Shown in pieces: positions 27,354 to 36,247 of a stretch of DNA of 64,000 bases. A program made the position numbers and the translations under genes. The notes below the pieces were generated by a model that did not search any database, had not been told where the DNA came from, and worked only from the letters and a program-made list of their open reading frames with translations. Position 1 is the stretch's first letter; every line of letters starts with the position of its first letter. The stretch covers positions 1-64,000 of the forward strand of contig PBTE01000083.1 of assembly GCA_002726515.1 (NCBI GenBank), read 5' to 3'. The DNA is from Planctomycetaceae bacterium. Its GTDB lineage: Bacteria > Planctomycetota > Planctomycetia > Pirellulales > Pirellulaceae.

Positions 27354-27759
27354 CTTTTCTCTCCGTGCATTGCCAACCCACCGTGGGGCTCAGGCAGAAT
27401 CATCCCTTGAATATCGACATCAGGAACCATGCAGCGACGTCAATGACTGAAGTTGTTTTCAATTTGTCCTGCTTGGCGGTCATTCCAACGGCACCCGAAT
27501 AATGAAGCGTGGGAAGTCGAACCGTCGACAGCCTGCGTTGACCAAGCCGAAATTGTGGAGATTGCCAAGATGCCGTCAAGACTGTTTGCCTGCAGAACAC
27601 GACTGGTACAAAACTCGTGTCACTCGAAGAGAGTTAGCAGCCAAATGTGGCCAGAGACCGGTGCTAGCATCCACCGCGATGATCGAAAAAGTCCCGGAAA
27701 CCCAAACAAACAGTCCCCTCCCGGTCAGCAAATCCGAGAATGTTTTCTGTGCAGGGGGG
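27354..27759. other. Gap between GT4 and nitrilase-family genes
   Basis: About 400 bases between two minus-strand genes. Plus-strand frames of 107 and 163 codons run through it into the nitrilase gene, but they show no family features and no clear SD. I take them as chance frames. No repeat or RNA was seen. Confidence 0.35.
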
Positions 27760-28719
27760 TCATGGTTGTTTCTCGTGTTCCATGGACCAACCAGGCGAGG
27801 TTTCAGACTCCTGCGGTTCGACTAATTTGCCATACAATTCCGGACGTCGCGCCCGCAAATAACGACGGCCGGAGGATTGCTCAATCTTGCCTGACGTTAG
27901 AAGTCCGACCACAACATCGTCTTCCAGTTTGTCGCTCTCTGTAAGAATTTCGCCGAAAGGATCTAGGATCATGGCCAGACCGGGTTTTACATTTTCGTGA
28001 TCCCAGCCAATGGGATTGGAGAAGACGGCGTAGACGCCATTTTCATATGCCCGTGTCGGCAGCCAGCGCATCAGCCATCCACGCCCCTTTGGCCCTTGAA
28101 ACTCCTGTCTCAATTGGTCTGGATCACGATGACGGTTTTCCCACAGTTCGCGATCCACCGTTCCACGACCGGGCATCGCCGACGGCAGGCAACAGGTCAC
28201 ATGGGGCATGAAAATAATCTCAGCACCCAGCATGCTGGTGATCCGCACATTTTCCGGGAGGTTGTTGTCGTAGCAGATTAGAAACCCGATCTTGCATCCC
28301 AGCAAATCGATCACATTGAACTGGTCACCTGCAGTCAAATGCGGATTGACAAAAGGGTGAAGCTTGCGGAATTTTGTTATATATCCATCCGGACCGACAG
28401 TCACGTAGCAGTTGTAGATGAGGTTGTCGGCATCTCTTTCAATCAGCCCTGCCATGACGACAACGTCAAATTGGCTGGCAATCTCGATCAAACGACGAAC
28501 GGAGGGGCCGCTCGGCACGGGCTCGGAAATGTCCAACAGCTGTGACTTTGTCAGCGGCTGAATCCATGTGTAGCCAGGAATGCACGCTTCGTGAAAACTG
28601 ACAATCTCGGCACCCTGCTCGACAGCCTGCCGGGTTAGGTATTCGATTCGCCCCAGGTTGTGCTGCCTGTCGTTGTCGCGATTTTCAAATTGTGCAACAG
28701 CTACCCGGATATCGCGCAT
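27760..28719 (-). CDS. Carbon-nitrogen hydrolase (nitrilase superfamily)
   Basis: Protein of 319 aa with the complete Glu-Lys-Cys triad of the nitrilase/amidase superfamily: Glu44 in SFHEACIPGY, Lys in ITKFRKLHPF and Cys in GFLICYDNNLPEN. The C-terminal part includes SNPIGWDHENVKPG and ILDPFGEILTES. Members hydrolyse amides, N-carbamoyl amino acids or nitriles. The Cys context fits amidase-like rather than true nitrilase, but the substrate is open. ATG 28719 is chosen because GGAG lies about ten bases upstream; GTG 28728 is an alternative. It stands alone. Confidence 0.88.
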   Translation of the reverse strand: MRDIRVAVAQFENRDNDRQHNLGRIEYLTRQAVEQGAEIVSFHEACIPGYTWIQPLTKSQLLDISEPVPSGPSVRRLIEIASQFDVVVMAGLIERDADNLIYNCYVTVGPDGYITKFRKLHPFVNPHLTAGDQFNVIDLLGCKIGFLICYDNNLPENVRITSMLGAEIIFMPHVTCCLPSAMPGRGTVDRELWENRHRDPDQLRQEFQGPKGRGWLMRWLPTRAYENGVYAVFSNPIGWDHENVKPGLAMILDPFGEILTESDKLEDDVVVGLLTSGKIEQSSGRRYLRARRPELYGKLVEPQESETSPGWSMEHEKQP

Positions 28720-29069
28720 GTTTCGCACACTCCAGTCCCGCTTGAGTTTTTTGAAATCAGCGGTCGTTGGGAACGCAATTTACCGGCTCCTAATTGCCGG
28801 CAAGTGGCTGTAGACATTTGACGAGGCCGTGTCTCCAGCAACTGTAAGTCAGTCTGAGAGGACCATGATAACACACTGTTTCCTTCGTTGAGATACCGTT
28901 AGGACCCTTGTGAGTTGTTGACAGTAGACCCACGAAACGTGGTCCTGTGAAGTGTTACCTGTTGGAGACCACTCGAAGCGTACCTCTTCCGATTTTGTTG
29001 AGTCCCTCAGTAGTTCATTTGATACGTCCGCGGCCAGCCGCCTAACGAGCCGAGGGAATGATCGCCCTC
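28720..29069. other. Intergenic region with imperfect hairpin
   Basis: The gap holds no gene-like frame. An imperfect hairpin (CACGAAACGTG near 28931-28941 with outer GAC/GTC and ACAG/CTGT pairing) lies in its middle, without a T-run. A promoter for the nitrilase gene is expected at the left side. Confidence 0.35.
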
Positions 29070-30245
29070 TCAGACACGTATATAAATACGTTTACGATGA
29101 AGCACGTAACAAATTCCTACGGCTACAAGAAGCGACAGCAGAGCGACCAGTAGATTGCCCCACGGGTTGATAGCGTCAACCATGTCCTGGTGGACCACGC
29201 GTCGTACAAGACGCGAGAACCCCACCAGGTTAGCCAGCATGTAAATAGCAATCGGATTCATCCCGATCCACACAAACGGCTGAGCCCAGGTTCGGATGTT
29301 GCAAATGTCGATCACGAGATAGAAAATCGCCAACAGCAGGTAGCTCCAACCGGCTGTCAGCAGAACAAAAGAAGAGGTCCAAAGCTTCTTGATCACCGGG
29401 AATTGCAAGCCCCACAGCCATCCGACCAGCAGACAGACGGCACCCATCATGACCAGGCGGCCAAACTTCTGCCGTTGAGAAAGGTCTGCGTGAAACAGTA
29501 TCAGTCCCGCAAAAATGCCGAGTAGTCCTGTGGCGATTGCCGGCAACGTACTGAGTAATCCCTCCGGATCCCAGTTCCCGTTCCCGTCCAATTTGTAGCC
29601 CGGCAAATAGTGCTGATCCAGATAGTTTGCCAGGTTCTTGCCCTCTTCATAGTTACCTGCCCCATGTTCGGACACCGGGACAAACGTCATCAGGATCCAG
29701 TATCCGATCAACAAACCGGCACAGCTGACCAGCAAGCCACGAAATCGAAAATTTAAGAACAGGACACCTCCCGCTAAGTAACAAATCGCGATCCGCTGCA
29801 ATACGCCCATATAGCGAAACATTTCAGGTCCGCCGTCGTGACTAAGACCTCCGTAGTAGACCAGGCCCAACAAATACAAGATGATGGCCCGCAGAAGCAC
29901 GCGACGATAGGCCGCGCTCCGCCCTTCTCGCGCGACTGTGTTTCGCAGCGACCCGACCGTCGAGGCACCCATCAGAAATACGAATAGCGGGAAAATGATG
30001 TCGTAAAAATGACACCCTTCCCAATTCACATGTGACAATTGCCTGGACAGTGTGCTGACAAACTCCGTCTTGTTTACATGCCGCAGCCCACGCAGCAGAC
30101 TGGCAGCGCCCAAAATCCAAAACATATCGAAGCCGCGCAGGGCGTCGATCGCCACGACCCGTGGGTGCACTTTCGTATCCGCTTTTGCGCCTGGTAAGGC
30201 ACTAGACTGTCCGGTAATCTCTGTCATAAAACCATACTCAACCAT
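29070..30245 (-). CDS. NagX/DUF5009-type membrane acyltransferase, second copy
   Basis: Polytopic membrane protein, about 391 aa, of the same type as the gene at 1219. Signature RVVAIDALRGFDMFWI is followed by HFYDIIFPLFVFLMGAS (the FPLFVFL segment is typical of DUF5009) and by about ten membrane helices. Near the end comes QPFVWIGMNPIAIYMLANL, parallel to WPFVVVGKNSLAIYLM of the first copy. Proposed role: transmembrane acetylation of an amino sugar. Start uncertain: the frame begins with TTG 30311, and ATG 30245 or 30227 are better but lack a clear SD. The frame ends at a TGA or TAA-type stop near 29070. Confidence 0.78.
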   Translation of the reverse strand: MVEYGFMTEITGQSSALPGAKADTKVHPRVVAIDALRGFDMFWILGAASLLRGLRHVNKTEFVSTLSRQLSHVNWEGCHFYDIIFPLFVFLMGASTVGSLRNTVAREGRSAAYRRVLLRAIILYLLGLVYYGGLSHDGGPEMFRYMGVLQRIAICYLAGGVLFLNFRFRGLLVSCAGLLIGYWILMTFVPVSEHGAGNYEEGKNLANYLDQHYLPGYKLDGNGNWDPEGLLSTLPAIATGLLGIFAGLILFHADLSQRQKFGRLVMMGAVCLLVGWLWGLQFPVIKKLWTSSFVLLTAGWSYLLLAIFYLVIDICNIRTWAQPFVWIGMNPIAIYMLANLVGFSRLVRRVVHQDMVDAINPWGNLLVALLSLLVAVGICYVLHRKRIYIRV

Positions 30246-30505
30246 AGGATCATTGAATTGGAGATTCGCGTCTCCATCCGGTGATTTTAGTGGCTGAGGC
30301 TTTTGCGGCAAACCATGCCTTGGTTGGTTTCAACTTTTTCATCGGTAAAATGGGTTCCAGCTCCAACACATAGGGAGTGAAACGCTCGACTGTTTTTGCC
30401 GCCAGACACATTTTTTGCCCCAATCCAGCTCAACTCAAGCTCTCATCCGCTACCAAACCGCTCCCGGAGATCGGTGCACTTCAACACGATAAGGATTTTC
30501 GCATC

Positions 30506-31867
30506 ATGCCACTCCAGGAGGTTCTTCTTTCCGACTACGGAACTGCTTCTAGTATCCCGGCGCCGGTAAATCGTTTGATGGCTGCTTTCGCACAGGATTT
30601 CAGAGACGATATCGACATCAACCTCGGCGTGGGATACGTCAACGAAAATACGATTCCCCGCGATCTTATCGAAGAAGCGTTGCACGAGGTCCTGCAAGAT
30701 CCAGACAAGTACCGGGTCTGCCTCAACTATGGAGGCCCTGTTGGATCACCCAATTTGATCACTTCGATCCGCCAATTTCATCTCGATCATCAAGTCGGTG
30801 GACTGACAGAGGATATTTTGTCCAACCTCGAAATCATTGTGGGACCCAACGGAGCAACCAGTCTGCTCGAGGGAATCACCCACGTCATGGCACCTGGAAT
30901 CGTCTTGACGGCCGACCCCATCTACTACATCTATTGCAACCTCCTAGAACGCATGGGCTTCGAGGTCTGCGCGACACCCGAGGACGAACACGGAATAGAT
31001 CCGGATGGCCTGGAACACAAAATAGGGGAACTCGGAGACCGGGATCACCAGATCCGCTTTTTCTACCTGGTCACAGTCAACAATCCCACTTGTAGTATTC
31101 TGGCTAATCAACGGCGGCAAAGGCTGGTTGAAATCGCCACCCGGTTATCACGTAAACTGGGACGAAACATTCCTGTTTTTTTTGACAAGGCTTACGAAAA
31201 CCTCATTCACGACCCCAACGTGGAACGGATTGAGTCCGGCCTGTTGCACGACGATTTGGGCCTCGTCTACGAAATCGGTACGCTCTCCAAGATTCTAGCT
31301 CCGGCCTTGCGGATTGGGTACATGATCGGTCCGGGCGGACCGTTGCTGGACGCCGTTGTGCAAAAAACAAGTGATGCAGGTTTCAGTGCTCCACTGATTA
31401 ATCAGGAAATTGCGAGCTACCTGTTGGACCATCATGCATCCGAACAAATTGCACAAGTGAACACCGGATACCGTCAAAAGGCGAAATCGGTCCGCCACTG
31501 GATCGATAGCCAACTGGGGGATCATCTGGTGGAGTGCCGAGGAGGAAGTGCCGGATTCTATTTCTACCTGACACTCGACGGAATTGCGACGCACGAAAAT
31601 TCGGCCTTTTTCCGGTTCCTGGCCCGGACCACCGGCAGGCCGGAAATCGATGGACATCCAGCGGACAAACACCCCAGGGTCGTTTACCTTCCGGGCGAAT
31701 TTTGTGTCCATCCCCATGGTGATCTGGTCACGGTCGGGCAACACCAATTCCGGCTTTCCTACGGGTTTGAAGAATTACCGCGTATCGAACAGGCCATTGA
31801 CTGGATGCGTCAGGCCATCTCCTACGCCCATACTTCGGCTGAGGCAAAGGAAGAGTTCCAAGATTAG
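30506..31867 (+). CDS. PLP-dependent aminotransferase, class I/II
   Basis: Protein of 453 aa of fold type I. The start is ATG 30506, where AAGGAT lies nine to ten bases upstream. PLP-binding features: Asn/Asp region of VTVNNPTCSI, FFDKAYENLIHD, and the Schiff-base lysine in GTLSKILAPALRIGYMIGP. N-terminal INLGVGYVNENTIP and YGGPVGSPNLI fit aminotransferases of the MocR-free, KAT/AAT type. The exact amino donor or acceptor is not visible. It faces the secreted esterase gene, with a nested hairpin between the stop codons. Confidence 0.85.
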   Translation: MPLQEVLLSDYGTASSIPAPVNRLMAAFAQDFRDDIDINLGVGYVNENTIPRDLIEEALHEVLQDPDKYRVCLNYGGPVGSPNLITSIRQFHLDHQVGGLTEDILSNLEIIVGPNGATSLLEGITHVMAPGIVLTADPIYYIYCNLLERMGFEVCATPEDEHGIDPDGLEHKIGELGDRDHQIRFFYLVTVNNPTCSILANQRRQRLVEIATRLSRKLGRNIPVFFDKAYENLIHDPNVERIESGLLHDDLGLVYEIGTLSKILAPALRIGYMIGPGGPLLDAVVQKTSDAGFSAPLINQEIASYLLDHHASEQIAQVNTGYRQKAKSVRHWIDSQLGDHLVECRGGSAGFYFYLTLDGIATHENSAFFRFLARTTGRPEIDGHPADKHPRVVYLPGEFCVHPHGDLVTVGQHQFRLSYGFEELPRIEQAIDWMRQAISYAHTSAEAKEEFQD

Positions 31868-31885
31868 GATTTCTTCTCCCCTCCA

Positions 31886-31941
31886 CGGACAATGCGGGCG
31901 GTAACCGATGCCGCTGCGGGTTACGATCCGGTGCTTGTCCG
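31886..31941. terminator. Nested hairpin between convergent genes
   Basis: CGGACAA (31886-31892) pairs with TTGTCCG (31935-31941), and inside it GTAACC (31901-31906) pairs with GGTTAC (31919-31924). The structure fills the short space between the convergent stop codons at 31867 and 31943. There is no T-run, so it may be a bidirectional, Rho-like or stabilising element. Confidence 0.45.
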
Positions 31942-31942
31942 G

Positions 31943-32932
31943 CTACTTGGAAGTTAGATGTTGGTCGACAAAGGCAAATGCTTTCGCATAGGCTGCGTCG
32001 ATCAAGTCTGGATCACCACCATCCAAACCATGTTCTCCATCCGGGATGCTGATCAGTTCATGAAGCACCCCGTGTTGTTTCAGTTGTTCCGCCATCGTTG
32101 CCGACAATTCATAAGGGACATCAGTATCGTTTGTTCCATGAATCATGATCGTCGGCGGATAACCAGCGGTAACGTTCTTGACAGCCATGTAGGGGAAAAA
32201 CTTTTCGGGTTCCTGAATGGGATCCCACCCCGAAACCGCCAGTGGCCACGTACCGGTCTGACGGCAGTATTGATAGAATCCGCCGCCATTACCGTCGCGA
32301 TTCCGCGAGTCTGCGATCGCTGGTCCACTTACTTGCTTATAAGCTTCTTCACGTGTCATCTCGCTGGAATGATGTCGCGAATGTGGACTCGGACGACTGT
32401 ACCAGTCTCCGACCAAGTCCCCGTATCCGTACAACGACAAGAGTACCGTCGGTCGCGGATACACACGAAAGCCGGCAGTCAACGTCAAGTATCCACCGGC
32501 GGACCCACCAGCAACTGCGATTCGAGCAGGGTCAATATTGAAAAGCTTGACACCGTCCTGATGAATCCACGTGAAAGCGTCTTCAATATCCCGAATAATC
32601 TCCGGAAGTTGTGTCTCCGGCGCAAGTCGATAGTCCAGGGAAATCAGGACATAGCCTGCAGCCAGTACGTGGTCCTTCAGTCGGTCATTCACACCGGCGC
32701 GGTGACCGTTGATCAGCGCGCCACCGTGAATCCACACAACTGCCGGCCGAAGTAGTTTTTCCTGCCTGACATAGACATCGGCTTGGATCTCCAGATCGCC
32801 GACGGTTTTGTAGGTATGTGTGACGATTTGGTGATCGGCCGATTCGGCATAAGAATGACTGTGAACCAAGAGACTCGCTCCCACAAGAATCCCGCACTGT
32901 AGCAACTCACGTCGCATCATTGATCGAGACAT
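31943..32932 (-). CDS. Secreted alpha/beta hydrolase (esterase)
   Basis: Protein of 329 aa with an N-terminal signal peptide (MMRRELLQCGILVGASLLVHS). ATG 32932 has GGAG eight bases upstream; GTG 32941 is an alternative. The alpha/beta-hydrolase core has the HGG oxyanion motif in VVWIHGGALI, the nucleophile elbow GGSAGG and acidic and His residues in IHGTNDTDVPY and DGEHGLDGG. This is the hormone-sensitive-lipase-like/carboxylesterase pattern. The likely place of action is the periplasm or outside, perhaps on esterified polysaccharide. Substrate unproven. Confidence 0.85.
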   Translation of the reverse strand: MSRSMMRRELLQCGILVGASLLVHSHSYAESADHQIVTHTYKTVGDLEIQADVYVRQEKLLRPAVVWIHGGALINGHRAGVNDRLKDHVLAAGYVLISLDYRLAPETQLPEIIRDIEDAFTWIHQDGVKLFNIDPARIAVAGGSAGGYLTLTAGFRVYPRPTVLLSLYGYGDLVGDWYSRPSPHSRHHSSEMTREEAYKQVSGPAIADSRNRDGNGGGFYQYCRQTGTWPLAVSGWDPIQEPEKFFPYMAVKNVTAGYPPTIMIHGTNDTDVPYELSATMAEQLKQHGVLHELISIPDGEHGLDGGDPDLIDAAYAKAFAFVDQHLTSK

Positions 32933-33561
32933 GGCCGACACTCCGTTAGAAGAAAACGCTTACTTCGAGGTTCACTGGACACTTGCGCGCGAAGTTCATT
33001 TGCGCCCTCATCGCGGAACAGCGACGGGGCAACCAATGTGCCGCGCCAGTCGCATTTTATTTTGGATTTCCTTTAGAACATACAGTTCCTGACTGTCAAT
33101 GCAACCCAATGATGACTCCTGTGACTCTTGTGAAACCAATCATCTGCACACCGAATTGGCAAAAACACTAACGCACGCGCGACGTTACCTGATAGAAACC
33201 GGGGCATCCAATTGGCTGGACTGCGGGACCGGGGTCCCGGATTCGTGTAGGTGAGTCGTTCCCTGATCCACACCGTAGAACAACCATTTTTGGGAACGCA
33301 TTCAACAGATTTTGCGTGGTGGCACACGGCCCTCCTGTTTTTTTCTGTTCAACAGACGGCTGGATTCTCCATCGAAATGGCAATCGGCCGTTTCCGATTA
33401 TGCCGTTTTTACATCTTGGGAAGCGGCTAAATGCCAAACGGGGCCGCGGTAAAAGTTCAGGCCGCATGGAGGGACGTTCCGGAAAGAGTTGACGGGTGAC
33501 AGAGGCCGTCTACAATGATCCATAGGTTGATTTTTGATTTTCCACGACCACGAGCGGATTA
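32933..33561. other. Long intergenic region
   Basis: About 620 bases. A 51-codon plus-strand frame at 33099-33254 (with several Cys) is the best gene candidate but has no SD and no family match, so I do not call it. The other frames overlap each other. The region must hold the promoters of the esterase and of the GT2 gene. No repeats seen. Confidence 0.35.
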
Positions 33562-34308
33562 ATGAATTCACCGCGTGTACTCACCGCACTGCCGGTTTTC
33601 AACGAAGCTCCTTTTGTGTGCCACGTTCTGAACCAGGTATTGCGGTACAGTGAACATGTGCTGGTAGTCGATGATGGTTCCACAGACGGAACCGCAGAAC
33701 TCCTGCTGCAAAGACCTGATGTCGAAACGCTGACCCATCCTCAGAATCGGGGTTATGGCGCTGCGCTGATCTCAGCTTTTCAGCATGCAATCGACAAGCA
33801 TTTTGACATTTTGATCACAATCGATTGCGACGGCCAGCACGAGCCGCAACGGATTCCCCAGTTCATCCAAGCGTGTAAGGGTGCCGACATCGTGTCGGGA
33901 AGTCGTTACCTGCAGACCTTCACCGGAGACAACCACCCGCCCGCGGACCGGCAACGTATTAACGAGTTGATTACTTCAGAACTTAACGATCGCTTGTCGC
34001 TGAAACTGACGGATGCCTTTTGTGGTTTCAAAGCTTATCGTGTATCTGCGTTGCGCAAGTTGGATTTAACCGAACCGGGGTATGCAATGCCTCTGGAATT
34101 GTGGGCTCAAGCGGCAACCGCCGGGCTTCGCATTGTCGAGTCACCCGTGCCACTGATCTACTTGGATGGAAGTCGCTCGTTTGGAGGAGCCCTGGACGAA
34201 GCAGAAGTACGCGTGGAATACTACCGGTTGGTCCTCGACCGTAGCATCGAGTCGGTGGAAGGCCAAGTGTCAACCTCTTCCGTCCGATTATGTAGCGAGG
34301 GTACGTAG
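33562..34308 (+). CDS. Family 2 glycosyltransferase (DPM-like)
   Basis: Protein of 248 aa with the GT-A family 2 core: VLTALPVFNEA at the N-terminus, the DxD-type VVDDGSTDGT, then NRGYGAALISAF and ITIDCDGQHEP, as in dolichyl-phosphate mannosyltransferase-like enzymes. No C-terminal membrane domain follows. It probably makes a lipid-linked sugar or adds a sugar in polysaccharide synthesis. The next gene starts nine bases after the stop, so both are co-transcribed. Confidence 0.88.
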   Translation: MNSPRVLTALPVFNEAPFVCHVLNQVLRYSEHVLVVDDGSTDGTAELLLQRPDVETLTHPQNRGYGAALISAFQHAIDKHFDILITIDCDGQHEPQRIPQFIQACKGADIVSGSRYLQTFTGDNHPPADRQRINELITSELNDRLSLKLTDAFCGFKAYRVSALRKLDLTEPGYAMPLELWAQAATAGLRIVESPVPLIYLDGSRSFGGALDEAEVRVEYYRLVLDRSIESVEGQVSTSSVRLCSEGT

Positions 34309-34316
34309 TACTGGCG

Positions 34317-35924
34317 ATGGGTTCCCCCATGGAATATCGTCGCCTGCGGGCTCCCAGCCGGCATGGCGAGATTCTGACTGATCCGCCACTGACCGAAGTT
34401 GGTCCCTTGATTCAATACAACGAGTCATTGCGGGCCCAGTACGCTTACGACTTTCAAGGCCACTCGCTCTCCGACTGCGCGGCGACTGCCCGTAACGAGC
34501 TTCTCGATTTGGCGACCCAGTACACTCGTTCTTACCGCGACATCGGCGATTCCTTGGTTAAACAACAGCGCATCTTTTTGGCAGGACACCAACCCGAGCT
34601 TTATCATGCGGGAGTGTGGTTCAAGAGCTTCGTGCTCTCCCAGTTGGCGAAAAAGCACCAGGCCGTCGGCATCAACCTGATCATAGATAATGATCGGGTA
34701 CAAAACCCAGCCATTAATGTTCCCGTTGGTTCTCTGGAAAAACCTCGCGTCACACGGATCGCCATGGACCGTGAACAGCAGGCCTGTCCATTTGAAGAAC
34801 GCGAGTGTCAGGATCTTGCGTTGTTCAATTCCTTTGCGACTCGAGTCGCAACTGCCGTGTCTCCGTTCGAATCCGACCCTTTAATTCTTCGCCTCTGGCC
34901 ACACGCAATGACCGCCCTCTCCGAGACACCCAAACTGGGCCAGAGCATCGCTCGTGCCCGACACCAGTTTGAAGCGGAATGCGGTTTGGAAACTTGCGAA
35001 GTGCCGCTGAGCCTGCTCTGCAGCACCTGGTCGTTTTATCACTTTGCAAGTCATCTGCTCGCGCATCTACCACGTTTTCACCAGGCATACAACGAGGCGC
35101 TCGGAGAATATCGCCGCGTCCATCGACTGCGCAACATCGCTCAACCGTTACCTGACTTGGCAAGTGAATCAGAATGGCTGGAGGCACCCTTCTGGTTGTG
35201 GAGTGCCGGCGATCCGACGCGTCGCCGTGTCTATGTCAAGAGTCAAGCGGGACACTTGCGGTTGAAAACCGGGGCGGGTGACCCGTTCATTCTGCCCATC
35301 TCTGCAGATTCTTCCGTAAATGACGCTGCCCAATGCCTGTTGAAAGGTCCCTGGAAATTGCGCCCACGGGCTCTTGTCACGACAATGTATGCCAGGCTGA
35401 TGCTGAGCGATTTATTCTTGCACGGGATCGGCGGCGCAAAATATGATCAGATTGCCGAGCGGATTGTTCGCAATTTTTTTGGGTTCGAGTTGCCTCAACA
35501 TCTTACGGTTTCGGCGACGATGCAGTTGCCATTGCAACTACCGGAGGCCCGACTCGAACAGTTACAGAACTTGAACCAACAGTTGCGGGACCTGCAATTC
35601 CATCCTGAAAGACATGTCTTAGAATCAGACCGTTCACAAGCCAGGCCTTGGATCGAGTCCAAGCAGAAATGGATCCACCAGGAATCATCTGACGGGAGCC
35701 AACTTGAACGACATCGAGCGATCGAACGCGCCAATAGTGCGTTGCAGTGTTTTGTCGCAGAAGAACGCCGACGTCTGGAAACACGCCACCTGAAGTTGGC
35801 CGATCAATTACCCAAGAATCAGTTGCTCTCCTCGCGAGAGTTCCCTTTTTGTCTTTATGCGAAAGATTTCCTGGTTCCCCTTCTCCTCGATTTAGCTGAA
35901 GACTCCCGTTGTTCTCACCAGTGA
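34317..35924 (+). CDS. Conserved-type protein, remotely BshC-like
   Basis: Protein of 535 aa, unnamed. The layout resembles bacillithiol enzyme BshC: an early GHQPELYHAGVWFKSFVL where BshC has GGQQAGLLTGPLYTIHK, then LIIDND where BshC has AGED, a central LMLSDLFLHGIGGAKYDQ where BshC has an AGPGEI pattern, then FFGFELP followed by a long helical stretch (EQLQNLNQQLRDLQF). BshC adds cysteine to GlcN-malate. Identity is low and BshA/BshB partners are not next to it, so the link is inference from motif order. It starts nine bases after the GT2 gene. A GT4 gene lies 7 kb upstream. Confidence 0.5.
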   Translation: MGSPMEYRRLRAPSRHGEILTDPPLTEVGPLIQYNESLRAQYAYDFQGHSLSDCAATARNELLDLATQYTRSYRDIGDSLVKQQRIFLAGHQPELYHAGVWFKSFVLSQLAKKHQAVGINLIIDNDRVQNPAINVPVGSLEKPRVTRIAMDREQQACPFEERECQDLALFNSFATRVATAVSPFESDPLILRLWPHAMTALSETPKLGQSIARARHQFEAECGLETCEVPLSLLCSTWSFYHFASHLLAHLPRFHQAYNEALGEYRRVHRLRNIAQPLPDLASESEWLEAPFWLWSAGDPTRRRVYVKSQAGHLRLKTGAGDPFILPISADSSVNDAAQCLLKGPWKLRPRALVTTMYARLMLSDLFLHGIGGAKYDQIAERIVRNFFGFELPQHLTVSATMQLPLQLPEARLEQLQNLNQQLRDLQFHPERHVLESDRSQARPWIESKQKWIHQESSDGSQLERHRAIERANSALQCFVAEERRRLETRHLKLADQLPKNQLLSSREFPFCLYAKDFLVPLLLDLAEDSRCSHQ

Positions 35925-36247
35925 CACCCGGGAGGCGGAAGCCGGAACAGCGAACGAGCAGTCAGTTCGGCCGGCCAAACGTCATTTGAATCACTTGGCG
36001 CAGATTCTGACATCTGTTTTGTCACCAGATCCTGGCAGGTCCAATCCGTCCTGAAATACCTTGACGGCCATTACTGCAAAACAAGTCCAACAGAAAACTC
36101 TGTACTCTAAAACATCTGTTTTTTTACACCTCTGTCGATCGATCTTCCGCGGCGATAAGAAATTCGGCCTAGGAGCAACAATTGAAGTCCCGCTATAATC
36201 CGCGTTCAGCTGCCGAATCCCAACTCATAGAAAAGGAGTTCTCGGCA
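35925..36247. other. Gap upstream of the parA gene
   Basis: No gene-like frame. The parA SD AAGGAG sits at its right end. A T-rich run at 36117-36126 lies about 120 bases before the start and may belong to a promoter. No iteron-like repeats or parS-type palindromes were seen. Confidence 0.35.

Noticed and set aside
27453-27944. Plus-strand frames of 107 and 163 codons before and into the nitrilase gene
   Set aside because: They overlap a clearly coding nitrilase gene on the minus strand, have no SD and no recognisable domain.
33099-33254. 51-codon frame with several Cys residues in the long gap before the GT2 gene
   Set aside because: No SD, no family match, and short frames are expected by chance in 620 bases.
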